A DNA stretch of 64,000 nt from Arthrobacter sp. FB24. GTDB taxonomy: Bacteria > Actinomycetota > Actinomycetes > Actinomycetales > Micrococcaceae. The stretch's first letter is position 1; every line of letters starts with the position of its first letter. Positions 10,784 through 18,871 of this stretch are shown here, piece after piece. The DNA is taken from the NCBI RefSeq assembly GCF_000196235.1, contig NC_008541.1:1798001-1862000 (forward strand), read 5' to 3'. The notes under the pieces were generated by a model. The model saw only the letters and a list, made by a program, of their open reading frames with translations, was not told where the DNA came from and ran no database searches. The translations under genes were made by a program, and so were the position numbers.

Positions 10784-10800
10784 TTCTACATGAGGTAGAA
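10784..10800. promoter_or_regulatory. Predicted BlaI operator 1
   Basis: TTCTAC-ATGAG-GTAGAA is a perfect 6-base inverted repeat with a 5-base spacer. It lies on the blaI-proximal side of the divergent region, about 104 bases from the blaI start, where it could serve autoregulation. Confidence 0.65.
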
Positions 10801-10851
10801 CAATCGGCGCGCCGCACCCTTGCCACGGCCTGCGGCCGGTGGAACTGTTGG

Positions 10852-10881
10852 TTTACACTGCATGCCAAAGTGTTCTACACT
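10852..10881 (+). promoter_or_regulatory. Predicted cydA promoter
   Basis: A TTTACA -35 box (five of six matches) at 10852-10857, an 18-base spacer and a TACACT -10 box at 10876-10881. Operator 2 covers the -10, so a bound repressor would block polymerase. The TTG start of cydA is 73 bases downstream of the -10. Confidence 0.55.
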
Positions 10882-10889
10882 CTGTAGAA
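10873..10889. promoter_or_regulatory. Predicted BlaI operator 2 (on cydA -10)
   Basis: TTCTACA-CTC-TGTAGAA is a 7-base inverted repeat with a 3-base centre. Its CTACA/TGTAG core is the same as in known BlaI/MecI operators. It overlaps the predicted cydA -10 box. Confidence 0.7.
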
Positions 10890-10893
10890 GTTG

Positions 10894-10916
10894 GTCTTCT
10901 ACGAAGCGTAGAAGAC
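10894..10916. promoter_or_regulatory. Predicted BlaI operator 3 (extended palindrome)
   Basis: This is the longest of the three sites: 10-base arms (GTCTTCTACG and its complement) around AAG. Its centre is 24 bases from the centre of operator 2, between two and two-and-a-half helical turns, downstream of the predicted cydA transcription start. Confidence 0.7.
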
Positions 10917-10954
10917 TTGGACTGATGAAAGCCTAGCCAAAAGTAGGGACTGCC

Positions 10955-12553
10955 TTGGACGCTTTGGAAATCGCACGCTGGCAATTCGGAATCACCACCG
11001 TTTACCACTTCATGATGGTCCCGCTGACCATCGGGCTGGGCCTCGTGGTGGCAGTCATGCAGACGGTCTGGTACCGCACCGGCAAGCCGGAGTACCTGCG
11101 CATGACCAAGTTCTGGGGGAAGCTCTTCCTTATCAACTTCATCATGGGCGTCGCCACCGGCATCGTGCAGGAGTTCCAGTTCGGGATGGCGTGGAGCGAG
11201 TACAGCCGCTTCGTCGGTGACGTGTTCGGGGCGCCGCTGGCGCTCGAGGCACTGCTGGCCTTCTTCGTGGAATCCACTTTCCTGGGGCTGTGGATCTTCG
11301 GCTGGAAGCAGCTCAAGCGTGGAGTCCACCTGGCCTGCCTCTGGATTGCCGTCGTGGGATCCGTGTTCTCCGCGTACTTCATCATCGTGGCAAACAGCTG
11401 GATGCAGCATCCCGTCGGCGTGGAAATGATCAACGGCCGCCCGGTCATGACTGACGCCTGGGCGGTCTTCACCAACAACACCGCCCTCGTCGCGGTACCG
11501 CACACCCTCTTCGGCGCCTTGGCCGTAGCCGGCGGCTTCCTGCTGGGCATTGCCTGGTACCACCTCTGGCGCCGGCGCCACGACGGCATCGACACCGTTG
11601 GCCCGGACGGCAAGGTCATTCCCGGCGAAGCGGACATCCCCGGCCGGGACAAGGCTGACCACAAGGTCTGGCTCCGCTCGCTGCGGATCGGCGCCGTCGT
11701 CGCCATGATTTCATTCGCCGGCACGGCCCTCACCGGCGACCTCCAAGGCAAGCTGATGTTCGAACAGCAGCCCATGAAGATGGCCGCGGCCGAGGCCGCG
11801 TGCCACGACGGCACCGGCTTCTCCGTCCTGAGCGTCGGCAACCTCGGTTCGAAGAACTGTGACGACATCGTCGCCGTCATCGAGGTTCCCGGGATCCTGT
11901 CCTTCCTCGCCAAGGGCGACTTCACCACCGAGGTGAAGGGCGTCAACAGCCTGCTGGACCAGTACAAGGCCGACTACGGAACCCACCTACCGGACAACCC
12001 CATCTACGGCGACCGGGCAGGGCAGGAAATCGAGTACGTTCCGGTCATGGAGGTGACCTACTGGGGCTTCCGGATGATGATCGGTTTCGGCGGCCTGGCT
12101 GCCCTCGCGGCACTTGTGGCCCTCTGGCTGACCCGCAAGGGCACCGTGCCGGCGTCGCGTGGACTGATGCGGCTCGCAGTATTCGGCATCATGGCACCGT
12201 TCGGCGCTAACGCGGCCGGCTGGATCTTTACCGAAATGGGACGCCAGCCGTTCGTGGTGGCGCCCAACCCCGACCCCAGTGGGATCGACCAGGTGTTCAT
12301 GTTCACCGCCGCGGCTGTTTCACCGGGCGTTTCCGCCGGGGAACTGCTCACCTCCCTGGTGGTCCTGACCGCCGTGTATGCCGTGCTGCTGGTGGTGGAA
12401 GTGAAACTCCTCGTGAAGTACATCCGCGGCGGCGTCGTGTCCGCCATGCCCGAACTCGCCCACGCCCCGGCCGACGAAAACGAGGACGCCACACCCGGCC
12501 CCGGCACCGGGAAACCCGGCGGCTCCGACGACGTCCTGGCATTCGCCTACTAA
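10955..12553 (+). CDS. cydA: Cytochrome bd oxidase subunit I
   Basis: A 532-residue membrane subunit carrying the quinol site and hemes of cytochrome bd, the high-oxygen-affinity terminal oxidase. The TTG start at 10955 gives MDALEIARWQFG and is preceded by GTAGGGA. H18 in YHFMMVPLTIGLG fits the conserved N-terminal heme-ligand histidine, and GVATGIVQEFQFGMAWSEY is the family block of helix 3. The periplasmic Q-loop region contains a cysteine pair (AACHDG ... SKNCDD), probably disulphide bonded. The C-terminus is a charged cytoplasmic tail. It is first in the operon cydA-cydB-cydDC and likely repressed by BlaI. Confidence 0.96.
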   Translation: MDALEIARWQFGITTVYHFMMVPLTIGLGLVVAVMQTVWYRTGKPEYLRMTKFWGKLFLINFIMGVATGIVQEFQFGMAWSEYSRFVGDVFGAPLALEALLAFFVESTFLGLWIFGWKQLKRGVHLACLWIAVVGSVFSAYFIIVANSWMQHPVGVEMINGRPVMTDAWAVFTNNTALVAVPHTLFGALAVAGGFLLGIAWYHLWRRRHDGIDTVGPDGKVIPGEADIPGRDKADHKVWLRSLRIGAVVAMISFAGTALTGDLQGKLMFEQQPMKMAAAEAACHDGTGFSVLSVGNLGSKNCDDIVAVIEVPGILSFLAKGDFTTEVKGVNSLLDQYKADYGTHLPDNPIYGDRAGQEIEYVPVMEVTYWGFRMMIGFGGLAALAALVALWLTRKGTVPASRGLMRLAVFGIMAPFGANAAGWIFTEMGRQPFVVAPNPDPSGIDQVFMFTAAAVSPGVSAGELLTSLVVLTAVYAVLLVVEVKLLVKYIRGGVVSAMPELAHAPADENEDATPGPGTGKPGGSDDVLAFAY

Positions 12554-12572
12554 GCGCAGAGGAAATTCGACA

Positions 12573-13622
12573 ATGGAACTGCTGCCCACCATCTGGTTCA
12601 TCGCCATCGCGGTGTTGTGGACGGGATACCTCTTCCTCGAAGGATTCGACCTCGGCGTCGGAATGCTGATGAAGCTCTTCGCCCGCAACAACACCGAACG
12701 CCGTGTCCTGCTCAATACGATCGGACCCGTCTGGGACGGCAACGAGGTCTGGCTGCTGACGGCCGGCGGTGCCACCTTCGCCGCCTTCCCGCTCTGGTAC
12801 GCCTCACTGTTCTCCGCCCTCTACCTTCCCCTGCTGGTGGTCCTCGTGGCCCTCATCTTCCGTGCCGTGGCTTTCGAATACCGCGGCAAGGTGGACACCG
12901 ACCGCTGGCGCGCAGTGTGGGACTGGGCCATTGCGGCCGGATCCCTCGTCGCTGCATTCGGCGTCGGTGCGGCGCTTGCGCTGACCACCACCGGGCTTCC
13001 CATCAATGCGAACGGTGACCGCGAGGGCGGACCGTTCGCCTGGTTCAGCGGTTACGCCGTCCTGGGCGGGCTTGCCGTTGTGTGCTTCTCCCTGCTGCAC
13101 GCGCTGGCGTTCCTGGCACTGAAAACCGACGGTGACGTCAGGCACCGCGCCCGCAACTGGTTTGTCCGGCTCCTGCCCGTCCTCCTGCTCCCGATTGCCG
13201 GCTGGGCCATCAGCGTCCAGCTTCTCAGCGGCGAGGCCTGGACCATTGCGGCGGTTGCCGCTGCGGTTGTGGCCGCAGTGCTGGCCTGGCAATTCGGCCG
13301 GAACGGCCTGGAAGGGAAGGCGTTCCTGTCGCTGGGGGTGTTCCTGCTCCTCGGCAGCGCCTCAATCTTCGGTGCCGCCTTCCCGGTGGTGCTTCCCTCC
13401 ACCATCAACGCGGACTTTGACCTGACCATTTCCAATGCCTCTTCCTCCGACTACACGCTGGGTCTGATGAGCATCGTGGCCTGTGTGGGACTGCCGCTGG
13501 TGTTGGCATACCAGGCTTGGACCTACTGGGTGTTCCGCCGCCGGGTCAGCGCCGCCCACATTCCGGAAGCCCACAGCTTCCTTCCTGCCATCGCCGCCAG
13601 GGCACTGGCCCCCAAAGACTAG
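12573..13622 (+). CDS. cydB: Cytochrome bd oxidase subunit II
   Basis: A 349-residue membrane subunit of the bd oxidase. The N-terminus MELLPTIWFIAIAVLWTGYLFLEGFDLGVGML is a family hallmark (first helix with the GFDLGVG block), followed by NTIGPVWDGNEVWLLTAGGATFAAFP. Eight or so hydrophobic helices are visible. AGAGGAAA precedes ATG 12573, 19 bases after the cydA stop. It forms the heterodimer with CydA in the cytoplasmic membrane. Confidence 0.96.
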   Translation: MELLPTIWFIAIAVLWTGYLFLEGFDLGVGMLMKLFARNNTERRVLLNTIGPVWDGNEVWLLTAGGATFAAFPLWYASLFSALYLPLLVVLVALIFRAVAFEYRGKVDTDRWRAVWDWAIAAGSLVAAFGVGAALALTTTGLPINANGDREGGPFAWFSGYAVLGGLAVVCFSLLHALAFLALKTDGDVRHRARNWFVRLLPVLLLPIAGWAISVQLLSGEAWTIAAVAAAVVAAVLAWQFGRNGLEGKAFLSLGVFLLLGSASIFGAAFPVVLPSTINADFDLTISNASSSDYTLGLMSIVACVGLPLVLAYQAWTYWVFRRRVSAAHIPEAHSFLPAIAARALAPKD

Positions 13623-13628
13623 GACCCC

Positions 13629-16600
13629 ATGAGACCGCAGTTCCCGGCCGGCCCCGCAAACCGTCTCGCGCTCTATTGGCTGGGCCTCCTTGCGGCCCTC
13701 AAGGCATTGTCGCTGGTGCTCATGGCCCAGGCCGTGGCATCCGTCCTTGCCGGACTGGTCGCCCAGAACCCGGCCTGGGCCGAGCAGCTGGGTTGGGGAA
13801 TGGCCGGAGTCGTCCTTCGGTCCCTGACGGTTTGGGCCCAGGGCGTGGCGTCCCGCCGGGCCGCCCTGGGGGTCAAGGAGGAACTGCGGACGGCCCTGCT
13901 GGAACGGGCGTTGAGGAACGGCACCCGTGCGGCGGGCCCCTCCGACGGCGGCCTGGCCATCCTGGCCACGCGGGGCTTGGACGCGCTGGACAGCTACTAC
14001 ACCCAGTTCCTGCCGGCCCTCGTCAACTGCGCCGCCGTCCCGCTCCTGCTTGGCGCCCGGATCCTGCTCGCCGACTGGGTCAGCGCGGTGGTGGTCGTGC
14101 TGACTGTGCCACTGGTTCCGGTCTTCATGGTGCTGATCGGCCGCTACACCGAAGACCGGGTGCGGATCGCGCAATCGGCCCTGGCCAGGTTGTCCGGCCA
14201 CATGCTGGAACTGGCCAAAGGCCTGCCCGTGCTGGTGGGCCTGGGCCGGGCCACCGCCCAGCGGAAGGCACTGGAGGACATTTCCGAGCAGTACCGGTCC
14301 CGCACCATGGAAACCCTTCGGACAGCCTTCCTGTCCGCCCTCGCCCTGGAACTTATCGCCACGATCTCAGTCGCCGTTGTAGCCGTTTTCATCGGTGTTC
14401 GCCTGGTGCACGGGGACATGGCGCTTGAGGCCGGGCTGCTTGCCCTGATCCTGGCGCCGGACTGCTACCTGCCGCTGCGGGAACTGGGCACCGCCCACCA
14501 CGCCAGTGACGACGGCCGTGTTGCCCTGGCCGAGGTCACCGCGGTCATGGACGCACCCGAAGTCCAGCCCCTGCAGCCGCAGGCCGGCATCGGTGCCGAA
14601 GACGGCCTGCTCCCCGGGAAATTGGCGTCCGACGGCGGCGCGGACCTTCCGGCGGTAACCGTCAGCAATCTTGTGGTGGTGTACGGCGGACGGATGGAGC
14701 CCGCCGTCGGGCCGCTCAGCTTTGACGCGCCCGCAGGGCGGATCACCGCCCTCGACGGCGCCAGCGGGGCGGGTAAGAGCACCATCCTGGGCGTCCTGGC
14801 GGGAACCGTGGGCACCGGCGGCGGTGCCGTGGTGGGCGGAAGCATTGCGGGGTTTTCGCCATCGAGGGTGGCGTGGGTGCCGCAGCATCCGGTCATGGTG
14901 GAGAAAAGCGTGCTGGCCGAGGTGCGGCTCTACCTGGGGGATGGTGCCGCCACAGCCTCTTCCGGCAGCAGCACTGCCGCCGCTGCACAACGCTGCCTCG
15001 AAGCAGCCGGAGCCGGCCATCTGGCCGGGAAGCACCCCGCCGAACTCAGCCCGGGGGAGCTGCGCAGGGTTGCCCTGGCGCGCGGCCTGGCCCGGATTGA
15101 GGCCGGCGCGTCGCTGCTGCTGCTGGACGAACCCACCGCCCACCTGGACCGTGAATCCGCCAACGTGGTCAACGAATCCATCCGGAAACTGCGCGGCCGG
15201 GCCACCGTCCTGCTGGTGGCGCACGACCGTCTCACCCGCGAACTGGCGGATCACCTGGTAGCCGTGGGCGCAGGCTCCGCAACGGCCCGGCCGGTTACTG
15301 ACCCCGACAACGCTGCCGGGTTCCGGGAGGTCCCCGCAACAACGGCATCAGCGCCGGCAATGACGGCGCGGGCGGCGGAAGCCGGGGCGAAACAAGCCCC
15401 CGAACGCCGCACGCCAATCGGTACCCCCGCCGCTCCCGCCACCGGAACGCCCGCGGATGACGATAGGGCCGTCCCGGGACAATCCGGTGGCAACACGCCG
15501 GCCCGGATCTTCAGACTCCTGCAGCCGGAGTCCCTCAAATTCGGCTCAGCCGGCATCATGGGAGTCCTGGCAGCCCTCTTCGCCGTAGCCCTGGCGGGAC
15601 TGTCCGGCTGGCTCATCATCCGGGCCAGCGAGCAGCCGCCCATCCTGTACCTCCTCACGGCCATCGTCGGCGTGCGGTTCTTCGGCATCGGCAGGGCGGT
15701 CCTGCGCTACACGGAGCGGCTCCTGCTGCACGATGCCGTCTTCGCCTCGCTCACCAGGCTCCGCGGCCGGCTGTGGGATTCGCTAAGCCGCCGGGCGCTG
15801 TCCCTGCGCCGCCTGTTGCAGGGCGGCAACGTGCTGGGCGCGGTGATCGACGACGTCGACACCGTCCGGGACCTGCTTCCCCGGGTGGTCCTGCCGCCCG
15901 TGACCGCAGTGGCAGTGGGCGCCTCAGCAGTGGCGGCCTCAGCCCTGCTGCTGCCGGCCGCGCTGCCGGCGGCCATCGCTGCAGCTCTGGTGTCCCTTGC
16001 TGCCGCACCGGCGGCGGCCCTCCTGGCGGACAGGATGTCCGCGCAGGCCGAGCAGCGGCTCCGTTCCGGGGTTCTGCGTGACGTTGCCGCAGCGCTGGAT
16101 GCGCGGGCCGAACTGCACGCCAACGGAGTTGCGGGCCCGGTGCTGGCCGCCATCGGCGACGCCGACAAGGATGCAACAGCTGCCTCGCAGCGGTCCGCGT
16201 GGGCGGAAGGACTGGGCCAGGCGCTCACTGTCCTGGCCTGCGGCTCGGCGGCCCTGGCCAGTGCTGTGCTGGCCGGACCCGCGGTCATGGACGGCTCTGT
16301 GGCCCCGGCAACCGCCGCCGTCGTGGTCCTGCTGCAGTTGGCACTGGTGGATCCGTACGCCGCCATCACGACGGCGGTCCGCCAGTATCCGGCGCTCCGC
16401 CAGGTCCTGGACCGGATCAGCGAAGCGGGCGTTCTCGACGCTCCCGCTGCCGCGGACCCAGGCGCCAACGGTCCCCGGCAGGACGCATCCGGGCCGGCTG
16501 CCGGAACCGGCGGGCTGGAGCCGGTCGCATCACGCCCTGGCGGGCTGCCCGGCCTGGAGCTTCAGGCACTGTCCGCAGCGTGGCCTGGCAGCCCGGAGGT

Positions 16601-17222
16601 CTTCACCGGCGTCTCCGCAACGGCGGAACCCGGCCGCTGGCTGGCTGTGACAGGCGCCTCCGGATCCGGAAAATCCACCCTGCTCGCCGTGATGCTGGGG
16701 TTCCTGCCGCCGCATTCCGGCCGGCTGGCAGTCAGCGGACGGGCGGCCTGGTGTCCACAGGAGGCGCACCTCTTCGATTCCACCATCCGCGGCAACCTCA
16801 TGCTGGGCCGCCCGGAGGGCGCGGCCGGCGACGCCGGACAGGACATGGCTGCCGCCCTGGCCGCCGTGGGGCTGGAGCCCCTGCTGCGCCGGCTGGAACA
16901 TGGCGCCGACACCCGGATCGGGCCCGGCGGCGCGTTCCTGAGCGGCGGGGAACGTCAGCGGCTCGCTGTTGCCAGGACGCTCATGACCGGGGCGGATGTG
17001 ATCCTGCTGGACGAACCCACCGCACACCTTGACGCTGAGGCGGGCAGGGAGATGCTGGCTGACCTTCGCAAGGGGCTCACCGGACGGACCGTGGTATTGG
17101 TCACCCACAATCCTGACGACATTGACCCGGCAGACCGCAGGCTGGACCTTGACGCAGTAGCGGACACCGGCGTCGTTCCCCGGCCCAGAGGCCACCGCGG
17201 GACGGTGACGAGCGTGCACTGA
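13629..17222 (+). CDS. cydDC: Fused CydD-CydC thiol reductant ABC exporter
   Basis: A single 1197-residue chain containing both halves of the heterodimeric ABC exporter that sends cysteine/glutathione-type thiols to the periplasm and is needed to assemble bd oxidase. CydD half: membrane domain about 10-300, Walker A GASGAGKST near 377, signature LSPGE near 472 and Walker B LLLLDEPT near 496. A Pro/Ala/Thr-rich linker spans about 545-625. CydC half: membrane domain about 640-900, Walker A GASGSGKST near 1008, signature LSGGERQR near 1103 and Walker B ILLDEPT near 1125. The CydD signature has Pro in place of the first Gly. It begins six bases after cydB. Confidence 0.94.
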   Translation: MRPQFPAGPANRLALYWLGLLAALKALSLVLMAQAVASVLAGLVAQNPAWAEQLGWGMAGVVLRSLTVWAQGVASRRAALGVKEELRTALLERALRNGTRAAGPSDGGLAILATRGLDALDSYYTQFLPALVNCAAVPLLLGARILLADWVSAVVVVLTVPLVPVFMVLIGRYTEDRVRIAQSALARLSGHMLELAKGLPVLVGLGRATAQRKALEDISEQYRSRTMETLRTAFLSALALELIATISVAVVAVFIGVRLVHGDMALEAGLLALILAPDCYLPLRELGTAHHASDDGRVALAEVTAVMDAPEVQPLQPQAGIGAEDGLLPGKLASDGGADLPAVTVSNLVVVYGGRMEPAVGPLSFDAPAGRITALDGASGAGKSTILGVLAGTVGTGGGAVVGGSIAGFSPSRVAWVPQHPVMVEKSVLAEVRLYLGDGAATASSGSSTAAAAQRCLEAAGAGHLAGKHPAELSPGELRRVALARGLARIEAGASLLLLDEPTAHLDRESANVVNESIRKLRGRATVLLVAHDRLTRELADHLVAVGAGSATARPVTDPDNAAGFREVPATTASAPAMTARAAEAGAKQAPERRTPIGTPAAPATGTPADDDRAVPGQSGGNTPARIFRLLQPESLKFGSAGIMGVLAALFAVALAGLSGWLIIRASEQPPILYLLTAIVGVRFFGIGRAVLRYTERLLLHDAVFASLTRLRGRLWDSLSRRALSLRRLLQGGNVLGAVIDDVDTVRDLLPRVVLPPVTAVAVGASAVAASALLLPAALPAAIAAALVSLAAAPAAALLADRMSAQAEQRLRSGVLRDVAAALDARAELHANGVAGPVLAAIGDADKDATAASQRSAWAEGLGQALTVLACGSAALASAVLAGPAVMDGSVAPATAAVVVLLQLALVDPYAAITTAVRQYPALRQVLDRISEAGVLDAPAAADPGANGPRQDASGPAAGTGGLEPVASRPGGLPGLELQALSAAWPGSPEVFTGVSATAEPGRWLAVTGASGSGKSTLLAVMLGFLPPHSGRLAVSGRAAWCPQEAHLFDSTIRGNLMLGRPEGAAGDAGQDMAAALAAVGLEPLLRRLEHGADTRIGPGGAFLSGGERQRLAVARTLMTGADVILLDEPTAHLDAEAGREMLADLRKGLTGRTVVLVTHNPDDIDPADRRLDLDAVADTGVVPRPRGHRGTVTSVH

Positions 17223-17275
17223 CTGGACCATCCCGGCAAAGCGGGACGGTTCTGGCGCGGGCCGGGACCGGCCGC

Positions 17276-17281
17276 TAGCCT
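17276..17281 (+). promoter_or_regulatory. Predicted -10 box, leaderless GNAT gene
   Basis: TAGCCT is followed by exactly six bases and ATG 17288. No Shine-Dalgarno sequence is present, fitting a leaderless transcript separate from the cyd operon. Confidence 0.55.
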
Positions 17282-17287
17282 GTTGCC

Positions 17288-18322
17288 ATGCTGAACGACG
17301 ATGCGCCGATGCCCGGATCCTGGCGGACGTCCCTGGCCGGCGCGGGCATGGAGTGGCGTCCTGCGGCGGAGGGTGACATTGAGGCGTGGGCTGCCCTGAT
17401 CGCCCGGACGGCCGAGGCGGAAAAGCCGGTGTGGTTCGAGCGGGCCGCCGACCTCGAGCAGATCCTGCAATCGAAAAAGAACCATCCCGCCGCCAACACC
17501 CTCCTGGTGCTGGATCTCGGGGCGGTTCCCCGGGCCTATGCCCGCATCACGAAAAACATGGACGGCGACAGAGCGTACGGCTTCGGCTGTGTCGACCCCG
17601 GCTGGCAGCGCCGGGGGATCGGGACGGCCTTGCTGGAATGGCTCAGCGAACGGACCGTCCGGCGCTTCGCCGAGGACAGCCCGGCCGGGGGCGGCGGCGC
17701 CGTCCCGCGGCTGCGGATCCATATGGAGCAGCAGCATGAGCACCAGCAGCAGTTGCTTCGCAAAGCCGGGTTCCGGGTGGTGCGCTATTACAACGAGATG
17801 CACCGGCACTTGGACGGAGTCCCACTTCCCGAGGTGCGGCTCGATGACGGGCTGGCCCTCGTGACCATGCGCCCGGAGCTCAGTGAAGGCGTCCGGCAGG
17901 CCCACAACGCCGCCTTCCGTGACCATTGGGGCAGCGAGCCGAGGGACGAGGAGTCCTGGGGTTTCACGATGAATGATCCGCAGGCCAGGCCCGACCTGAG
18001 CGCAGTGGTCCTGGACCGCGCGTCCGGGATCGTCGCGGGCTACCAGCTGGCCAGCCATGACCCGGACAGCGCGGTGTCCCGCGGATACAGCGAGGGCTAC
18101 ACGGATCTGCTGGGCGTCCGCCGCGAGTACCGCGGACGGGGCATCGCGCAGGCCCTGCTCGCTGACGCGATGCGGCGCTTTGCGGCGGCCGGGATGGACC
18201 GGGCATCCCTGGACGTCGACTCGGAGAATCCCACCGGCGCGCTCGCCCTCTACGAAAAGATGGGTTACGCCGCGGTCAACCGGAGCCTGGCCTGGGACAA
18301 GGAATTTCCCGTTCCCGGCTGA
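17288..18322 (+). CDS. GNAT family N-acetyltransferase with two GNAT domains
   Basis: A 344-residue tandem GNAT protein. Domain 1 (about 20-165) has the acetyl-CoA loop DPGWQRRGIGTALLEW. Domain 2 (about 185-340) has RREYRGRGIAQALLADAMRRF followed by DVDSENPTGALALYEKMGY, the classic C-terminal GNAT block. Both CoA loops keep the Q/R-x-x-G-x-G/A pattern. The architecture resembles mycothiol synthase MshD, but the sequence lacks the MshD features I would expect, so I leave the substrate open. It has its own likely leaderless promoter and ends 18 bases before the convergent DinB gene. Confidence 0.85.
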   Translation: MLNDDAPMPGSWRTSLAGAGMEWRPAAEGDIEAWAALIARTAEAEKPVWFERAADLEQILQSKKNHPAANTLLVLDLGAVPRAYARITKNMDGDRAYGFGCVDPGWQRRGIGTALLEWLSERTVRRFAEDSPAGGGGAVPRLRIHMEQQHEHQQQLLRKAGFRVVRYYNEMHRHLDGVPLPEVRLDDGLALVTMRPELSEGVRQAHNAAFRDHWGSEPRDEESWGFTMNDPQARPDLSAVVLDRASGIVAGYQLASHDPDSAVSRGYSEGYTDLLGVRREYRGRGIAQALLADAMRRFAAAGMDRASLDVDSENPTGALALYEKMGYAAVNRSLAWDKEFPVPG

Positions 18323-18340
18323 CCCGGCGAGCTGCGAAGA

Positions 18341-18859
18341 TCAGGCGTCGACGTCGTGCAGGTGATGGACGACGTCGTGCAGGAAGTACTGCGCGAGGGT
18401 CATTACCGTGAACTCCGAGCCGTTGCTCCGGAAGCCCTTCCGGCCCCATTCGTCCTCATGCACGCCGGCGAATGACTCCGCGATCTGTTCCCCCTCGGCG
18501 GTCAGTTCAGCACTGACGACGGCGGGGTCCGCATTGGCGTAGTCCTGCTCCACCGCAGTTTTGTCCTGGTCCCAGTTCTCGAACCGGGCGTTGTCTTCGG
18601 TGAGCATCAGGTTGAGCCGGTGGTCGAAAAGGCTGAAGACATCCCGGACGTGCGATGCGTACTCCAGCACGGACCACGTGGCGTCATCCGGGCGTTCCGC
18701 CACGTCCGGGCGGCGCAGTGCGGCCCGCCAGCGGGGAAGCATGTTGGAGACGCTCCCGGGAACCGTGGCCGGAGTGACCGTTGAGGCGTCGAAACCGCAT
18801 TCCGGGCAGGCCCGGGTCAGCACCCAGGTCCAGTCCTTTTCGTCAGGGATGATAGGCAT
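18341..18859 (-). CDS. DinB family protein
   Basis: A 172-residue four-helix-bundle protein of the DinB/YfiT-like superfamily, whose members often are metal-dependent thiol transferases or of unknown role. Candidate metal ligands are the His in EYASHVRDVFSLFDHRL (about residues 66-82) and the C-terminal HDVVHHLHDVD. The N-terminus carries RACPECGFDAS, a CxxC that could add a metal or redox site. The ATG at 18859 is preceded by TAGACT six bases upstream, so it is likely leaderless. It lies nine bases after the parC stop. Confidence 0.85.
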   Translation of the reverse strand: MPIIPDEKDWTWVLTRACPECGFDASTVTPATVPGSVSNMLPRWRAALRRPDVAERPDDATWSVLEYASHVRDVFSLFDHRLNLMLTEDNARFENWDQDKTAVEQDYANADPAVVSAELTAEGEQIAESFAGVHEDEWGRKGFRSNGSEFTVMTLAQYFLHDVVHHLHDVDA

Positions 18860-18865
18860 GCCAGT

Positions 18866-18871
18866 AGTCTA
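18866..18871 (-). promoter_or_regulatory. Predicted -10 box of dinB-like gene inside the parC stop
   Basis: TAGACT on the minus strand sits six bases before ATG 18859. Its first three bases are the TAG stop codon of parC (18869-18871), so one short sequence would serve as both stop codon and promoter element. Confidence 0.5.

Noticed and set aside
10801..10872. Rex-type operator in front of cydA
   Set aside because: Rex sites read TTGTGAA-N4-TTCACAA; nothing similar lies in the region, while BlaI-like palindromes do.
17288..18322. Call as mycothiol synthase MshD
   Set aside because: Two GNAT domains fit, but specific MshD blocks are not seen; left as a generic double GNAT.
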